DNA of 64,000 nt from NCBI RefSeq assembly GCF_001418685.1, contig NZ_LIVM01000005.1, forward strand, positions 119,105 through 183,104. Reading direction: 5' to 3'. The notes beneath the pieces were generated by a model. The model saw only the letters and a program-made list of their open reading frames with translations, was not told the origin of the DNA and searched no databases. Position numbers and translations under genes: made by a program. The DNA is from Apibacter mensalis. GTDB lineage: Bacteria > Bacteroidota > Bacteroidia > Flavobacteriales > Weeksellaceae. How positions within the stretch are numbered: the first letter of the stretch is position 1; each line of letters opens with the position of its first letter. This document shows positions 55,011 to 64,000 of the stretch, one piece after another.

Positions 55011-55572
55011 CATACTAACTAATATTAATTTTTAATTTCTGCAATTTCAAAATTCATTGCTATAAGAATCATCTGTTTTAGTATCTTGTTAATTCAGCAT
55101 GTATTTTATACCTTATAAAATTTTTATTTTGCTAACTTGTAATCTAAATTAAAATTTTTATAGCTTGGATTTTGTTTTTATGATTTTAAAATGTTCTTCT
55201 TTATTAAGAAACGAACTAAATTAAGGATGATTTAAAAATATATCTAAACGTTAATTTACTAATAATTTCTTGTAAATATTTCTTATAACCAAGATTATAG
55301 ATTAATGAAATATCTTATATAAATCTTTTAAATGCTCAAAATAAAAATTACCTTATTATATTGTCTTATATTTATCCATTACGCTTTAGATTAATTATAT
55401 ATGGTAATCTAACACTAATACTTTCAATTAGACCTTATCTAATTTTTTTATTAACAATTAATAAATCTTTATTGGGTAATGAATTATGATAGGTTATTTT
55501 TAGAAAAATTTTTTATTTAATGAATATATGAAGTGTGAAAAACTTTAGAAAAGTTTGTAAGAACACAAGTTT
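55011..55572. other. Gene-free AT-rich spacer
   Basis: 560 bases between convergent genes. No open frame, RNA or stable hairpin noticed. Confidence 0.5.
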
Positions 55573-56121
55573 TTAGTGTTTTAATTTCGCAAATGCCTCA
55601 GTTATTACTTGATGAATTAGAGGCATGTATTCATCCATATGAGAAATGGCATGTATATCATTTAATTCTAACACCCTTAAGGAATCATTGAATACCTTTT
55701 TATAATATTCCGGATACAGGACTTCATCATTTTTAGAAATAATGAGATGTATATTTTTGTTTAGAATGTTTTCAGATGTAGCCGAAAATATCTTTTCTTT
55801 AATTTCGGAAGTAATTCGCTTCTGATCTTTAATTTGTTCCGATGAAAAAACCGGATTCGTCATAACATATGGTATATCTTTGAATAAATTTACCAAATTC
55901 CAAGCAAGATTTGCTCCCATACTGTCAGCCATAATTATCCTATCACCTTTATCCTCTTCTAAAATTTTAGCTTTTTCTTCCAAAAATTTTGGAATATCCA
56001 TAAGCTCATTCCACTCCCAACATATAAGTTTATACTCTTTAAAATTATGGTAAAATTTTTGTAAACAATTGAATTTTTTTCCTGAAGTTTGATATCCGTG
56101 AAGAAAATATATTTTTTTCAT
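55573..56121 (-). CDS. YqiA/YcfP-like alpha/beta hydrolase
   Basis: 182 residues. FLHGYQTSGKKF opens the fold, the nucleophile is Ser67 in ADSMGANLAW, the acid is probably Asp132 (SKNDEVL) and the histidine is His157 or His161 (NDIHAISHMDEY). Size and motifs match the YqiA esterase family. Cytoplasmic; natural substrate unknown. Confidence 0.8.
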   Translation of the reverse strand: MKKIYFLHGYQTSGKKFNCLQKFYHNFKEYKLICWEWNELMDIPKFLEEKAKILEEDKGDRIIMADSMGANLAWNLVNLFKDIPYVMTNPVFSSEQIKDQKRITSEIKEKIFSATSENILNKNIHLIISKNDEVLYPEYYKKVFNDSLRVLELNDIHAISHMDEYMPLIHQVITEAFAKLKH

Positions 56122-56375
56122 TTGTAAATTTAGTGCTTCAATATATGTATTAGGTATTTATAATTTATGTTGGATAACATAGTTTCTGTTTTAAACTTAA
56201 TTATTCATAGGTTTTATTTTAACCCATTATATATTTTATTAAGCTTTTATTCATTTTTAATATGGATGCCTGCAAACCTAATCAAAATTATTAAATTTGT
56301 CAAGAATATTAAAATTAAAAATTTATATTAATACAGTTATGTTAACTGTGATAATAATTACCTAAAAAGAAATCA

Positions 56376-57896
56376 TTGTATAAGAAGTTATTAAGTCAGA
56401 CATTAATTTATGGATTAAGCAACGTTTTAGTTCGGGTATTTCCATTTATATTAACTCCCATATTGGTAAGAACATTTGGCCCTTTCAAATATTCCATATA
56501 TGCTGATTTTTACTCCGCTGCAGGCATACTGTCTGTCCTACTTACACATGGTATGGAAACTACCTTTTTTCGTTTTTTTCAAAAATTTAAAGATCAAGGA
56601 GACAGGCAAAATACAGTTTATTTTACTTCTTTCACTTCTGTATGTATGGTATCTCTTTTATTCTTATTGTTGGGCATAATTTCCAGAGAGCCTTTAGCTT
56701 CAGCTTTTAAACATCCTGATGAGGTAATTTTTTTAGTTTGGTTTCTATTTATTCTTGCAGCTGATGCTATATCCGCAGTCCCTTTTGCAAAACTTAGAAT
56801 TCAAAACAGATCATTGTACTTTGCTTCTCTTAAAATACTGAATTCAGTTATTATGTTCTTTTCTACCGTTATATTAATTTTCTGGATTCCGAAACTGATA
56901 GAACATGATGGAATAGGTGCTGCCTTTTTTAGTAAAATTTATAATTTTAATTATGGTATAGGTTATGCTTTTGCTGCCAATTTATTCGCAAGTATAATCA
57001 CATTTCTAGCTTTACTACCTACCATGCTTGATGGTAAATATACTTTCGATTATACTTTATGGAAAAAGATGTTGTCTTATGCTTGGCCCATTACTATTGC
57101 CGGACTAGCTGGAATTATTAATGAAACCATGGACAGACAATTCATTAAATATCTACTTCCTAAAGGTATTGCAGAAGTCCAAATGGGAATCTACAGTGCT
57201 GTTTATAAAATTGCTACTTTTATAACTTTGTTTAAAACCGCCTATCTGTTAGGTGTTGAACCCTTTTTCTTTTCCCACGCCGATAATAAAAATTCGGGAA
57301 AAACTTATGCCACTTTAATGAAATATTATGCTATTTTTAGTGCGGTTATTTTATTATTTCTAACTGCAAATTTGGATTGGATCGGACGTCTTTACATAAG
57401 AAATACTGACTACTGGAGCGGCTTTCAGGTTGTTCCTATTTTGTTAATTGGTTCAACTTTTTTAGGAATATATTTAAACTTATCCATCTGGTATAAATTA
57501 TCCGATAATACCCATTATGGAGCAATTATCTCGGGAATTGGCGCTTGTATAACTGTTGCATTAAACTTTATTGGTTTAAAATATACGGATTTGGGCTATT
57601 GGGTCTGTGCCATTGCTACTTTTGTATCATACTTGACTATGATGCTTATATCATATTTTTGGGGGCAAAGAGAATATCCGATACCTTACAATTACAAAAA
57701 ACTAATTTTTTATATTGGAGGAAGCTCATTGTTAAGCCTAATAGCTTATTATTGTAGCAATCACATAGCCATAAGAATTGGTGTTGGCAATATTTTATTT
57801 ATTATTTTTATATACCTAACTTTAAAAATCGAGTATAAAGATATACAAATTTTTAAGGAAAAAATTCTACAACTAAAAAAAGGAAAAAAAAATTAA
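56376..57896 (+). CDS. Polysaccharide flippase (Wzx/MATE-like)
   Basis: 506 residues with about 12-14 membrane segments. The start YKKLLSQTLIYGLSNVLVRV and FPFILTPILVRTFGPFKYSI are typical of MOP-superfamily O-antigen flippases. The only plausible start is TTG at 56376, as stops lie just upstream. It moves lipid-linked glycans across the inner membrane. No glycan cluster adjoins it here. Confidence 0.88.
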   Translation: MYKKLLSQTLIYGLSNVLVRVFPFILTPILVRTFGPFKYSIYADFYSAAGILSVLLTHGMETTFFRFFQKFKDQGDRQNTVYFTSFTSVCMVSLLFLLLGIISREPLASAFKHPDEVIFLVWFLFILAADAISAVPFAKLRIQNRSLYFASLKILNSVIMFFSTVILIFWIPKLIEHDGIGAAFFSKIYNFNYGIGYAFAANLFASIITFLALLPTMLDGKYTFDYTLWKKMLSYAWPITIAGLAGIINETMDRQFIKYLLPKGIAEVQMGIYSAVYKIATFITLFKTAYLLGVEPFFFSHADNKNSGKTYATLMKYYAIFSAVILLFLTANLDWIGRLYIRNTDYWSGFQVVPILLIGSTFLGIYLNLSIWYKLSDNTHYGAIISGIGACITVALNFIGLKYTDLGYWVCAIATFVSYLTMMLISYFWGQREYPIPYNYKKLIFYIGGSSLLSLIAYYCSNHIAIRIGVGNILFIIFIYLTLKIEYKDIQIFKEKILQLKKGKKN

Positions 57897-58301
57897 TTTT
57901 AAGATAATTTTATCACTATATTTTCTTTATTATATATTATTAGAACAAAGAAATTTATTACTTGATGTTCAACTGATAGTCTAATATTTCTCTATTCAAT
58001 CAATATTTTAACACTTGATAATACTTTCATAATATTTAAAAATTTTGACTTTAATTTGAAATTTTAATAATTCATATCATTATAACTTGAAATTTGAGTA
58101 GTATGATTAGTACTATAATCTCAAAATAATTTAAATAATTATATTTATTTAACACTTATATTATAATAATTAAATATATAATCAAATATTTATCATAACA
58201 TATTAAAATAAATTTATTATATTTGCTTTAATATTTATTTTATCTTATAATTACAATTTTGAGCATTCACAGATAGATATAATTGTTATTCTGTGAAAAA
58301 T
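57897..58301. other. Gene-free AT-rich spacer
   Basis: About 400 bases. A TATATTTGC element on the plus strand near 58217 has no gene behind it. Nothing else seen. Confidence 0.4.
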
Positions 58302-58326
58302 AAAGCGGTCATTTTACGGCCGCTTT
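58302..58326 (-). terminator. Hairpin terminator after the tandem paralogues
   Basis: AAAGCGG pairs with CCGCTTT; on the minus strand the stem is followed by ATTTTTC. Confidence 0.6.
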
Positions 58327-58358
58327 AAATTTCAGTAAATACTATCTGCGAGGTTAAT

Positions 58359-59423
58359 TTAACTTTTCACTTCTTCTTGCAAGGAATTAGTAAACCATAA
58401 TGTTTTATTTCTATTATCAAATTTTTTAGCAAGATGCAATGCATGGGCATAATAATGATTATATAAATCTTTTAAATTATATTCACCTAAATTTGAATAT
58501 AATGGATGATCTACACTTATCTTTAAACTTCTGGTTGTTTCAGCATTAAAAAGATTTAGTACATTTTTTGCAAAGATAAATTGTAAATAATCTTCAGCAT
58601 TAAGTTCCCAGGGAGAATATTTTTCATATAAAGAAAAAGCTTTTTCTTTATCGTTGTTTATTAAATAATTGATTAATAGAGAAATGGTAGAAATAATTGA
58701 ACTATCTGACTTATCTACATTTTTAAGTTCATCCATGGCTTTATTATAAAAATCAGCAGAACGGGAATCTCTTAATTTATTTAAATGGTAAGTAAATTTA
58801 CTCAATGTAGCAAAAGGCATATGAGCACAGCTGAATTTTTTAGCAAAAAGATCATCAGCATTTTCAATAGCTTTATCAATATTTCCTTTTATCAGCTCTG
58901 CTTCTACTTTAGCATCAATTTCACAAGCCGGGCAATGTGACATATCGTCCCGCGTTTCTTTGTCTCTTAGCTCAATATAGGCATCCATCTCATCAATGTT
59001 CCCAATAAATTTATACCATTCAATCATAACGCTATAATACCCACGCAAACTATAGCTGTTTCTGATCATCCTAATCTTAAGATCTTTAAATATTTTTTTT
59101 ATTTGATCTATATTTATATTCGCATTCCTGTATGAAGCATTTGCCATCCATTTATATTCCCATAAAAATTCTTTTTCATCACAAAAAGACGGGTTCTTGT
59201 CATTAATATCCAAAATCCATGTGAAGGCAGGAAAACTTTCAATGCATCTGGAAGTCCTTGCTTCTTCTGCTATCAGATTTAACCTGAAATCAAATCCCCA
59301 TTCAAGGTCATTATTAGCATCAGATAAAAGTATTCCTTGTTTTAAGAGAGATATTTTGTCATCAGGATTGGTAAACGAATTTAACTTTAAATTAATTTTT
59401 TGTAATTCTAAACTATAGTTCAT
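58359..59423 (-). CDS. Helical repeat (TPR-like) protein, paralogue B
   Basis: 354 residues, soluble, alpha-helical and charged. It is homologous along its length to the next gene upstream (59426), two bases away. Shared marks: LQKI at the start, F-x-x-I-T/A-W-x-L near 65, a cysteine pair in MSHCPACEIDAKVEAELIKG, SCAHMPFATLSKFTYHLNKL and a YSPWELNAEDY segment. The helix-pair spacing suggests TPR-like repeats. No function known. Confidence 0.7.
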   Translation of the reverse strand: MNYSLELQKINLKLNSFTNPDDKISLLKQGILLSDANNDLEWGFDFRLNLIAEEARTSRCIESFPAFTWILDINDKNPSFCDEKEFLWEYKWMANASYRNANINIDQIKKIFKDLKIRMIRNSYSLRGYYSVMIEWYKFIGNIDEMDAYIELRDKETRDDMSHCPACEIDAKVEAELIKGNIDKAIENADDLFAKKFSCAHMPFATLSKFTYHLNKLRDSRSADFYNKAMDELKNVDKSDSSIISTISLLINYLINNDKEKAFSLYEKYSPWELNAEDYLQFIFAKNVLNLFNAETTRSLKISVDHPLYSNLGEYNLKDLYNHYYAHALHLAKKFDNRNKTLWFTNSLQEEVKS

Positions 59424-59425
59424 TA

Positions 59426-60601
59426 TTAGTAGCTAGTTAATTCTTTATTCAGTAAATTTCTAAAACGATCCGTTCTATTTCTTTTATCAAATTTATCAGC
59501 TAATTCATTGGCTATATTTACATAATAATCATATAAATCACTTGACATATAAATTCCATCTGACTTATAAAAAGGTATTGACGGATTTAATTTTGTCAAC
59601 TTAATTTCTCTATTTTCTTTAAATAAATTTAAAAAATTTAATGATACTTCAAAATTTACCCCATCTTCAGAATTTAATTGCCAGTGAGCATATTTTTCAT
59701 AAAGATTTAAGGCTAATTGATCATTAGCATAGGATGCATAATTAATTAATTTCGATATACCTGTGATAAATGAGGATTCAAAATCATTATTAAATTCATT
59801 TAATCCTTTCTTAAAATATTCTTCTGCTCGAGGATCTTTTATCTTATTTAGGTGATAAGCTAAATTGCAAAACGTATCAAAAGGTACTTCGTTACAAGAT
59901 ATACCCTTACTGAGCATCTCATTTGCATCTGCAATCGCGGAATCGTATTTTCCTGCAATTAATTTGATTTTTATTTTTTTATTTAGCTCACAAGCTTCAC
60001 AATCAGACATCCCATCTCTTCCATAGCTATCTCTTTCGTTTAAAATTTGCAATGCTCCTTGTATATCCCCAATCGATTCCAACCATTCTATTTTAGGAAC
60101 ATAATAGGCTCCTAAGCCATAGCCGTTTCTTTCCAATCTATTTTTTAGATCGTTATGAATTTCTTGAATTTGTTCGAATGATATATCTGCGTTATTTATT
60201 GCTGAAGTAGCCAGCCATTTATATTCCCACAAGAGTTCCTCTTCTGAAAATAAATCGGGATGTGAATCGACCGTTTCGAGCAACCAAGCAATTGCCGAAA
60301 AACTATCTGTGCAATGAGAAGTATTGATCTCCTCTTGAATGAGTTGAAGTCTTAAATCAAATGACTCCTCCAAATTATTTTCGAAATCTGATAACCGTAT
60401 TGAATCTTTTAATATGGCAATTCGATTATCAGGATCCACTTCTCCGTCCATTAATAGATACCTAAAGTCTAAACCTTCATAAAGATCTTTATATTTATCT
60501 GCAATTTCAATTGCCTGATTAATTAATTTTTTTTTCAGACCTCCATCCTTCTCTTGATTAATTTTAATTCGAATTTTTTGCAGTTCCAGTTTATAGTTCA
60601 T
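59426..60601 (-). CDS. Helical repeat (TPR-like) protein, paralogue A
   Basis: 391 residues, soluble. Longer at the front than its paralogue by ~40 residues, with an extra helical unit (KKLINQAIEIADKYKDLYEG). The cysteine pair is in MSDCEACELNKKIKIKLIAG, followed by SCNEVPFDTFCNLAYHLNKI and KYAHWQLNSEDG. The pair arose by tandem duplication. Function unknown; the CxxC with nearby cysteine might bind metal. Confidence 0.7.
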   Translation of the reverse strand: MNYKLELQKIRIKINQEKDGGLKKKLINQAIEIADKYKDLYEGLDFRYLLMDGEVDPDNRIAILKDSIRLSDFENNLEESFDLRLQLIQEEINTSHCTDSFSAIAWLLETVDSHPDLFSEEELLWEYKWLATSAINNADISFEQIQEIHNDLKNRLERNGYGLGAYYVPKIEWLESIGDIQGALQILNERDSYGRDGMSDCEACELNKKIKIKLIAGKYDSAIADANEMLSKGISCNEVPFDTFCNLAYHLNKIKDPRAEEYFKKGLNEFNNDFESSFITGISKLINYASYANDQLALNLYEKYAHWQLNSEDGVNFEVSLNFLNLFKENREIKLTKLNPSIPFYKSDGIYMSSDLYDYYVNIANELADKFDKRNRTDRFRNLLNKELTSY

Positions 60602-60733
60602 AATAAATTTATTTATTTAATTTTTGGTTTTATACCAAATATACAAATTATATCATTATTTGAATAACATTTTGGCATTTATTTTGAATTGTTTTTTACT
60701 TATTAACTTTATTGTTTAACATGTAAAAATATT

Positions 60734-62065
60734 ATGGAACTATCAAGACAGAGTTTATTTCGAGAAATAGATAATTCTTCCCTCATTTTATTCCGTATAT
60801 TATTTGGATTTTTACTTGTAATAGAAACATGGGGAGCTATTTTAACAGGTTGGGTAAACACAAACTTAATTTCCCCTAAAGTTTTTTTCCCTTTCATTGG
60901 TTTTAACTGGCTTCATCCTCTACCCGGATACGGTATGTATATTTATTTTATATGTTTGGGTATATTGGGATTGTTTGTTATGATTGGATTTAAATATCGA
61001 TTTAGTCTTTTATGCTTTACAATATTATGGACAGCTCAATATCTAATGCAAAAAACAGCATATAATAACCATTATTATTTTTTAATTCTTATATGTATAA
61101 TTATGTTATTTTTACCTGCCCATGCTTATTATTCTTTGGACGTAAAAAGAAACAAAAATATCAGATCATTGACCATGCCTCAATGGTGCTCTTTTGCCTT
61201 AATGTTTCAAATTTCCATTTTATATTTTTTTGCTTGTATTAACAAGCTCTATCCTGATTGGTTAGATGGAACTTTTACACATTTATTATATTCTGATAAA
61301 ACAGATTTTCCCTTGATTGGTCAATTTTTTACCAAAAAATGGTTTTATATTTCTATAGCTTATCTCGGAATTTTATTTGACGGATTAATTGTTCCTTTAA
61401 TGCTTTGGAAAAAAACCCGAACGTTAGCTTTATTTACCAGTTTAATTTTTCACCTCGCTAATTCATTTATATTAAATGTGGGTGTTTTCCCCTACTTTGC
61501 CTTAAGCTTTATTGTTTTATTCTATCCTCCGGAAACTATCCGTAAATTCTTTTTCAAAAAACGTCCGAGTCTTTCTTTAGAAAAACATAGTTATAATTAT
61601 TCCAATAAAAATCTGGTATATTTTCTTCTGGTAACTTATTTCACCATTCAATTGATTTTACCTATACGCCATTATTTTATTAAAGGTAATGTTTTTTGGA
61701 CTGAAGAAGGTCATCGATTAAGCTGGAGAATGATGCTGAGACACCGTAACGGCACAACTAATTTTACTATTATTGATAAAAAAACTAAAGAAACTCTCCC
61801 TTTTCCTATGGATGAAATGTTTACTGAGAAACAAATACAAAGAATCAATTGCTATCCGGATTTCATATGGCAAGCAGCCCAGTATATTAAACAAGATTTT
61901 AAAAAACATAATAAGGAAGTTGAAATATATGCTGATAGTTATGTTTCAATAAATGGGCACTCCTACAAAAAATTTATTAACAGTAAAGTTGATTTAGCTC
62001 ATGTGAGTTGGGATTATTTTAAGCATTCTGATTGGATTCTCTTATATGATGATTACAGAAAATAA
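60734..62065 (+). CDS. HTTM-domain membrane protein (gamma-carboxylase-like)
   Basis: 443 residues with about eight membrane segments in the first 300 and a soluble C-terminus. RILFGFLLVIETWGAILTGW at the start, KTAYNNHYYFLILICIIMLF, and HRLSWRMMLRHRNGTTNFTI late are typical of the HTTM domain of vitamin K-dependent gamma-carboxylase-like proteins. The bacterial role is unclear. Divergent from the paralogue pair. Confidence 0.85.
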   Translation: MELSRQSLFREIDNSSLILFRILFGFLLVIETWGAILTGWVNTNLISPKVFFPFIGFNWLHPLPGYGMYIYFICLGILGLFVMIGFKYRFSLLCFTILWTAQYLMQKTAYNNHYYFLILICIIMLFLPAHAYYSLDVKRNKNIRSLTMPQWCSFALMFQISILYFFACINKLYPDWLDGTFTHLLYSDKTDFPLIGQFFTKKWFYISIAYLGILFDGLIVPLMLWKKTRTLALFTSLIFHLANSFILNVGVFPYFALSFIVLFYPPETIRKFFFKKRPSLSLEKHSYNYSNKNLVYFLLVTYFTIQLILPIRHYFIKGNVFWTEEGHRLSWRMMLRHRNGTTNFTIIDKKTKETLPFPMDEMFTEKQIQRINCYPDFIWQAAQYIKQDFKKHNKEVEIYADSYVSINGHSYKKFINSKVDLAHVSWDYFKHSDWILLYDDYRK

Positions 62066-62169
62066 ATATTAATTTTTTACTATGAGTTAGTAGGGATAAA
62101 AATAATTTAAGTAACTAGGTTTTATATATTTATCAGATATAGTGATAATAATTAATAAATTACAAATTT

Positions 62170-63117
62170 TTACTTCTTTTGGGAAACAATAATTCCAAAA
62201 ACACCTAAAATAATTAGCAATATACCTAATAACATGACTGAAGTAAAAGGCTCAGCAAAAACCAAAACACCTATTAACACTGCGGTAATAGGTTCAAAAG
62301 CACCTAAAACTGAGGTTAGAGTGGACCCTATCCGTCTGACAGCCTCAACTAAAGTTATAATAGATACTATCGTGGGAATTAATGCCAATAGTATTATATT
62401 AATCACACAGGAAGTATCATGTACCGGAAACCACTGAAAAGAACCAGTTAACAAACAAAACAATAAAAGGTAAAAAACACCAATAACCTGAATATAGAAG
62501 GTATATCTTAGTACCGGCATATCTTTAACGGTAGATTTCACAGAGAAAACTAAGAAAAATGCATAAAATATCGCTGCCGAAAGGGCAAATAAAATACCTT
62601 TAAAGTTTATTTTCTCCACACCTTCTCCTAAGGATAACAAAGCAACACCTATTACAGCTAAAACTATGGAAATAAACCCTTTAACAGAAATTTTTTCACG
62701 GAAAAAGATCCCCATGATTAGGGTAACGAAAACAGGATACAGAAAATGGACCGTAGTGGTAACACCTCCTCCTAAATAGGTGTAGGATAGAAAAAAAAAG
62801 AGTGAGCAGGTATTGCAAAGTAAGCTCAGGACTGTTAACGCTTTAAATTCTTTAAACGAAACTGAATAATGTACCTTTTTTATTTTCATCAATATGGCTA
62901 CGGCAATACATGCTAATAAAAATCGATAAAACAATACCGTATCAAAATTTAATCCTTTCTTCATCAAAGGAATGCTGAATAAAGGAATCAAACCATAGGT
63001 CATGGATGAAATAATTGCGCTCAATGATCCTTTAAAAAAGGATCCTTTTCCGTATTTTCCAACCAATGCCTTTGACTTTCGTGGTATGCGTAATAATATA
63101 TACCTTGCTGCCCTCAT
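62170..63117 (-). CDS. EamA/DMT family transporter
   Basis: 315 residues with ten membrane segments in two EamA repeats (about 30-160 and 170-312). FSIPLMKKGLNFDTVLFYRF and the second repeat ending LGAFEPITAVLIGVLVFAEP with GILLIILGVFGII are the family marks. Inner-membrane exporter of metabolites; substrate unknown. A basic N-terminal extension of ~25 residues may not be used, as an inner start is possible. Confidence 0.88.
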   Translation of the reverse strand: MRAARYILLRIPRKSKALVGKYGKGSFFKGSLSAIISSMTYGLIPLFSIPLMKKGLNFDTVLFYRFLLACIAVAILMKIKKVHYSVSFKEFKALTVLSLLCNTCSLFFFLSYTYLGGGVTTTVHFLYPVFVTLIMGIFFREKISVKGFISIVLAVIGVALLSLGEGVEKINFKGILFALSAAIFYAFFLVFSVKSTVKDMPVLRYTFYIQVIGVFYLLLFCLLTGSFQWFPVHDTSCVINIILLALIPTIVSIITLVEAVRRIGSTLTSVLGAFEPITAVLIGVLVFAEPFTSVMLLGILLIILGVFGIIVSQKK

Positions 63118-63168
63118 TTTTAGTGCAAAATTTGCTGCAAAGGTATTCCTTATATTTTACAAAAAAAA

Positions 63169-63195
63169 ACTAGATTATTTAAAAATAATCTAGTT
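63169..63195. terminator. Hairpin with A/T flanks
   Basis: AACTAGATTATT and AATAATCTAGTT form a 12-base stem. On the minus strand it is followed by TTTTTTT. It would stop transcripts from the right before the EamA gene. Confidence 0.5.
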
Positions 63196-63590
63196 TTATA
63201 TCTATGCTTATTTTATTCTACTTCTACTACCACTCCCGAACATGATAAGGGGGTATTTATGTCTCAAAATTATCTGTAATTGATTCTATAGTATCTTTAA
63301 AAATCATATGGATCTATTATTATCATAATATGAAATTATTTCTACTGAATATAGGGGTTAAAATGAATTGTACATAATTAATAAATAAAAAAAAGCCGAA
63401 AAAGCCAATCTAGAAAAGGGATTGAGTGAATTTTTAAAATATTGGCTAGAAAAATGAAATGTACATTTACTACTATTTTGCCACCATTTTAACCACCTAA
63501 TAAACCCTTAAGGTTAATAATAGACTATTTACTACCATAAAGTTACTAAAACCCGTTTAAAAACTAATATTAAGCCTATATATACTAATT

Positions 63591-63622
63591 AAAATGAGTA
63601 TGATATTTCATGCTCATTTTTT
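63591..63622. terminator. Bidirectional hairpin terminator
   Basis: AAAATGAG..ATGA pairs with TCAT..CTCATTTT around TATT and ends in a T run on the plus strand, with an A run at the front. Confidence 0.5.
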
Positions 63623-63658
63623 GTATGTATTAATTTTGTTATAAAACAATAAAAAAGA

Positions 63659-63705
63659 GTTGGGTATGCAGTTGGGTATGCAGTTGGGTATGCAGTTGGG
63701 TATGC
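63659..63705. repeat. 12-bp tandem repeat, nearly four units
   Basis: GTTGGGTATGCA is repeated 3.9 times without mismatch. The unit is a multiple of three, but no good gene covers it: the minus-strand frame would give RIPNC-IPNC-IPNC repeats with no other support. Confidence 0.85.
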
Positions 63706-63911
63706 GAAAAGATAAAAAAAACAACTGATTTAAATACATATAATTACGTTTTAGCATTAAAAATACAACTAAAAAACAACAATAGGGCATATATATTCCA
63801 TAAAGTAAATAAAACACATGTTATACAAGTATCTTACAATCAGCATATTAAATAAAAACAAACAAAAAAATGTGTGTTTGACTGTATTTAAGAAGCAATA
63901 TTGATATATAA

Positions 63912-64000
63912 TTATGATATAACATTATAACGAATAGATAATTTTACCATAGCTAAAGCTCTAATATTTTTAATGGGTTCGTCTTTAGGTTGATGATGTT
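63912..64000 (-). CDS. Possible 3' end of a gene cut by the window edge
   Basis: The minus strand reads HHQPKDEPIKNIRALAMVKL then SIRYNVIS and a stop at 63912. It is only 29 codons but has a protein-like composition unlike the surrounding A/T spacer. Nothing more can be said about identity. Confidence 0.3.
   Translation of the reverse strand, partial: HHQPKDEPIKNIRALAMVKLSIRYNVIS

Larger units (their letters stand above)
63118..63911. other. Long intergenic region
   Basis: About 800 bases with no convincing gene. It holds two hairpins (63169-63195 and 63591-63622) and a 12-bp tandem repeat (63659-63705). A short plus-strand frame near 63390-63458 (KKAEKANLEKGLSEFLKYWL) may be a gene remnant. 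Confidence 0.4.

Noticed and set aside
58210..58225. Plus-strand promoter for a small RNA
   Set aside because: TATATTTGC is present, but there is no -33 TTG at proper spacing and no conserved structure behind it that I can see, apart from the hairpin that serves the minus-strand gene.
63614..63817. 67-codon minus-strand frame with IPNC repeats
   Set aside because: It is explained by the 12-bp tandem repeat; no promoter, and the rest is Phe/Leu/Tyr-rich A/T sequence.

Overview
The window comes from a low-GC member of the Bacteroidota, most likely Flavobacteriales (Weeksellaceae-like). Support: a protein with a type IX secretion C-terminal sorting domain; promoters of the Bacteroidota form TTG-N18/19-TAnnTTTG (at 34274, 35536, 48068 and 52353); lineage families such as DUF3078, DUF4254 and DUF4292; and the 'VGIGT..P' surface-protein N-terminus. 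The genus is not certain from sequence alone.

Region 1 (1-29,940, all minus strand) is one very large polymorphic-toxin locus. Transcription enters at about 29,930. It reads a small Sec/T9SS-sorted protein, then a 2198-residue SpvB/FG-GAP/RHS toxin with a signal peptide, then that toxin's immunity gene. Downstream lie about 22 kb of orphan C-terminal cassettes. A typical cassette is a copy of the ~180-residue segment that follows the RHS core in the full-length gene (leader 1, GC-rich, in 12 orphan copies), then a unique AT-rich toxin tip, then an immunity gene. Three further cassettes carry a different leader (leader 2), always with an HExxH metallopeptidase tip; no full-length parent for leader 2 is in the window. 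Tips I can class: type 33, type 37 (with Imm32), an L,D-transpeptidase-like (Tlde1/DUF2778) tip, zinc metallopeptidases and a probable papain-like tip. Immunity families include DUF4279 (three copies), DUF1493 (three copies), Imm32, lipoproteins and small membrane proteins. Many orphan tips lack a start codon and all lack a secretion signal. Several tips are broken while most immunity genes stay open. The locus looks like a store of swappable tips and retained immunities fed by recombination at the leader.

Region 2 (30,000-48,200) is ordinary chromosome: prolyl oligopeptidase, a PfkB kinase, DUF3078, then a minus-strand run (dut, sugar nucleotidyltransferase, DUF4292 lipoprotein, EnvC-like factor, TatA, DUF4254). 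On the plus strand follow a HerA-like ATPase, a DnaQ-like exonuclease, class I aldolase, hemH, a lipid A-type acyltransferase, a GT2 glycosyltransferase, lysA and tRNA-Ser(TGA).

Region 3 (48,200-50,350) begins at the tRNA with a truncated tyrosine recombinase and holds decayed genes, so it is probably the remnant of a tRNA-integrated element.

Region 4 (50,350-64,000) holds loosely spaced genes: a surface protein, a DUF6051-like alpha/beta hydrolase, a KAS III enzyme, a YqiA-like esterase, a flippase, two tandem paralogues of unknown function, an HTTM-domain membrane protein and an EamA transporter. It ends in ~850 bp with a 12-bp tandem repeat and terminator-like hairpins.
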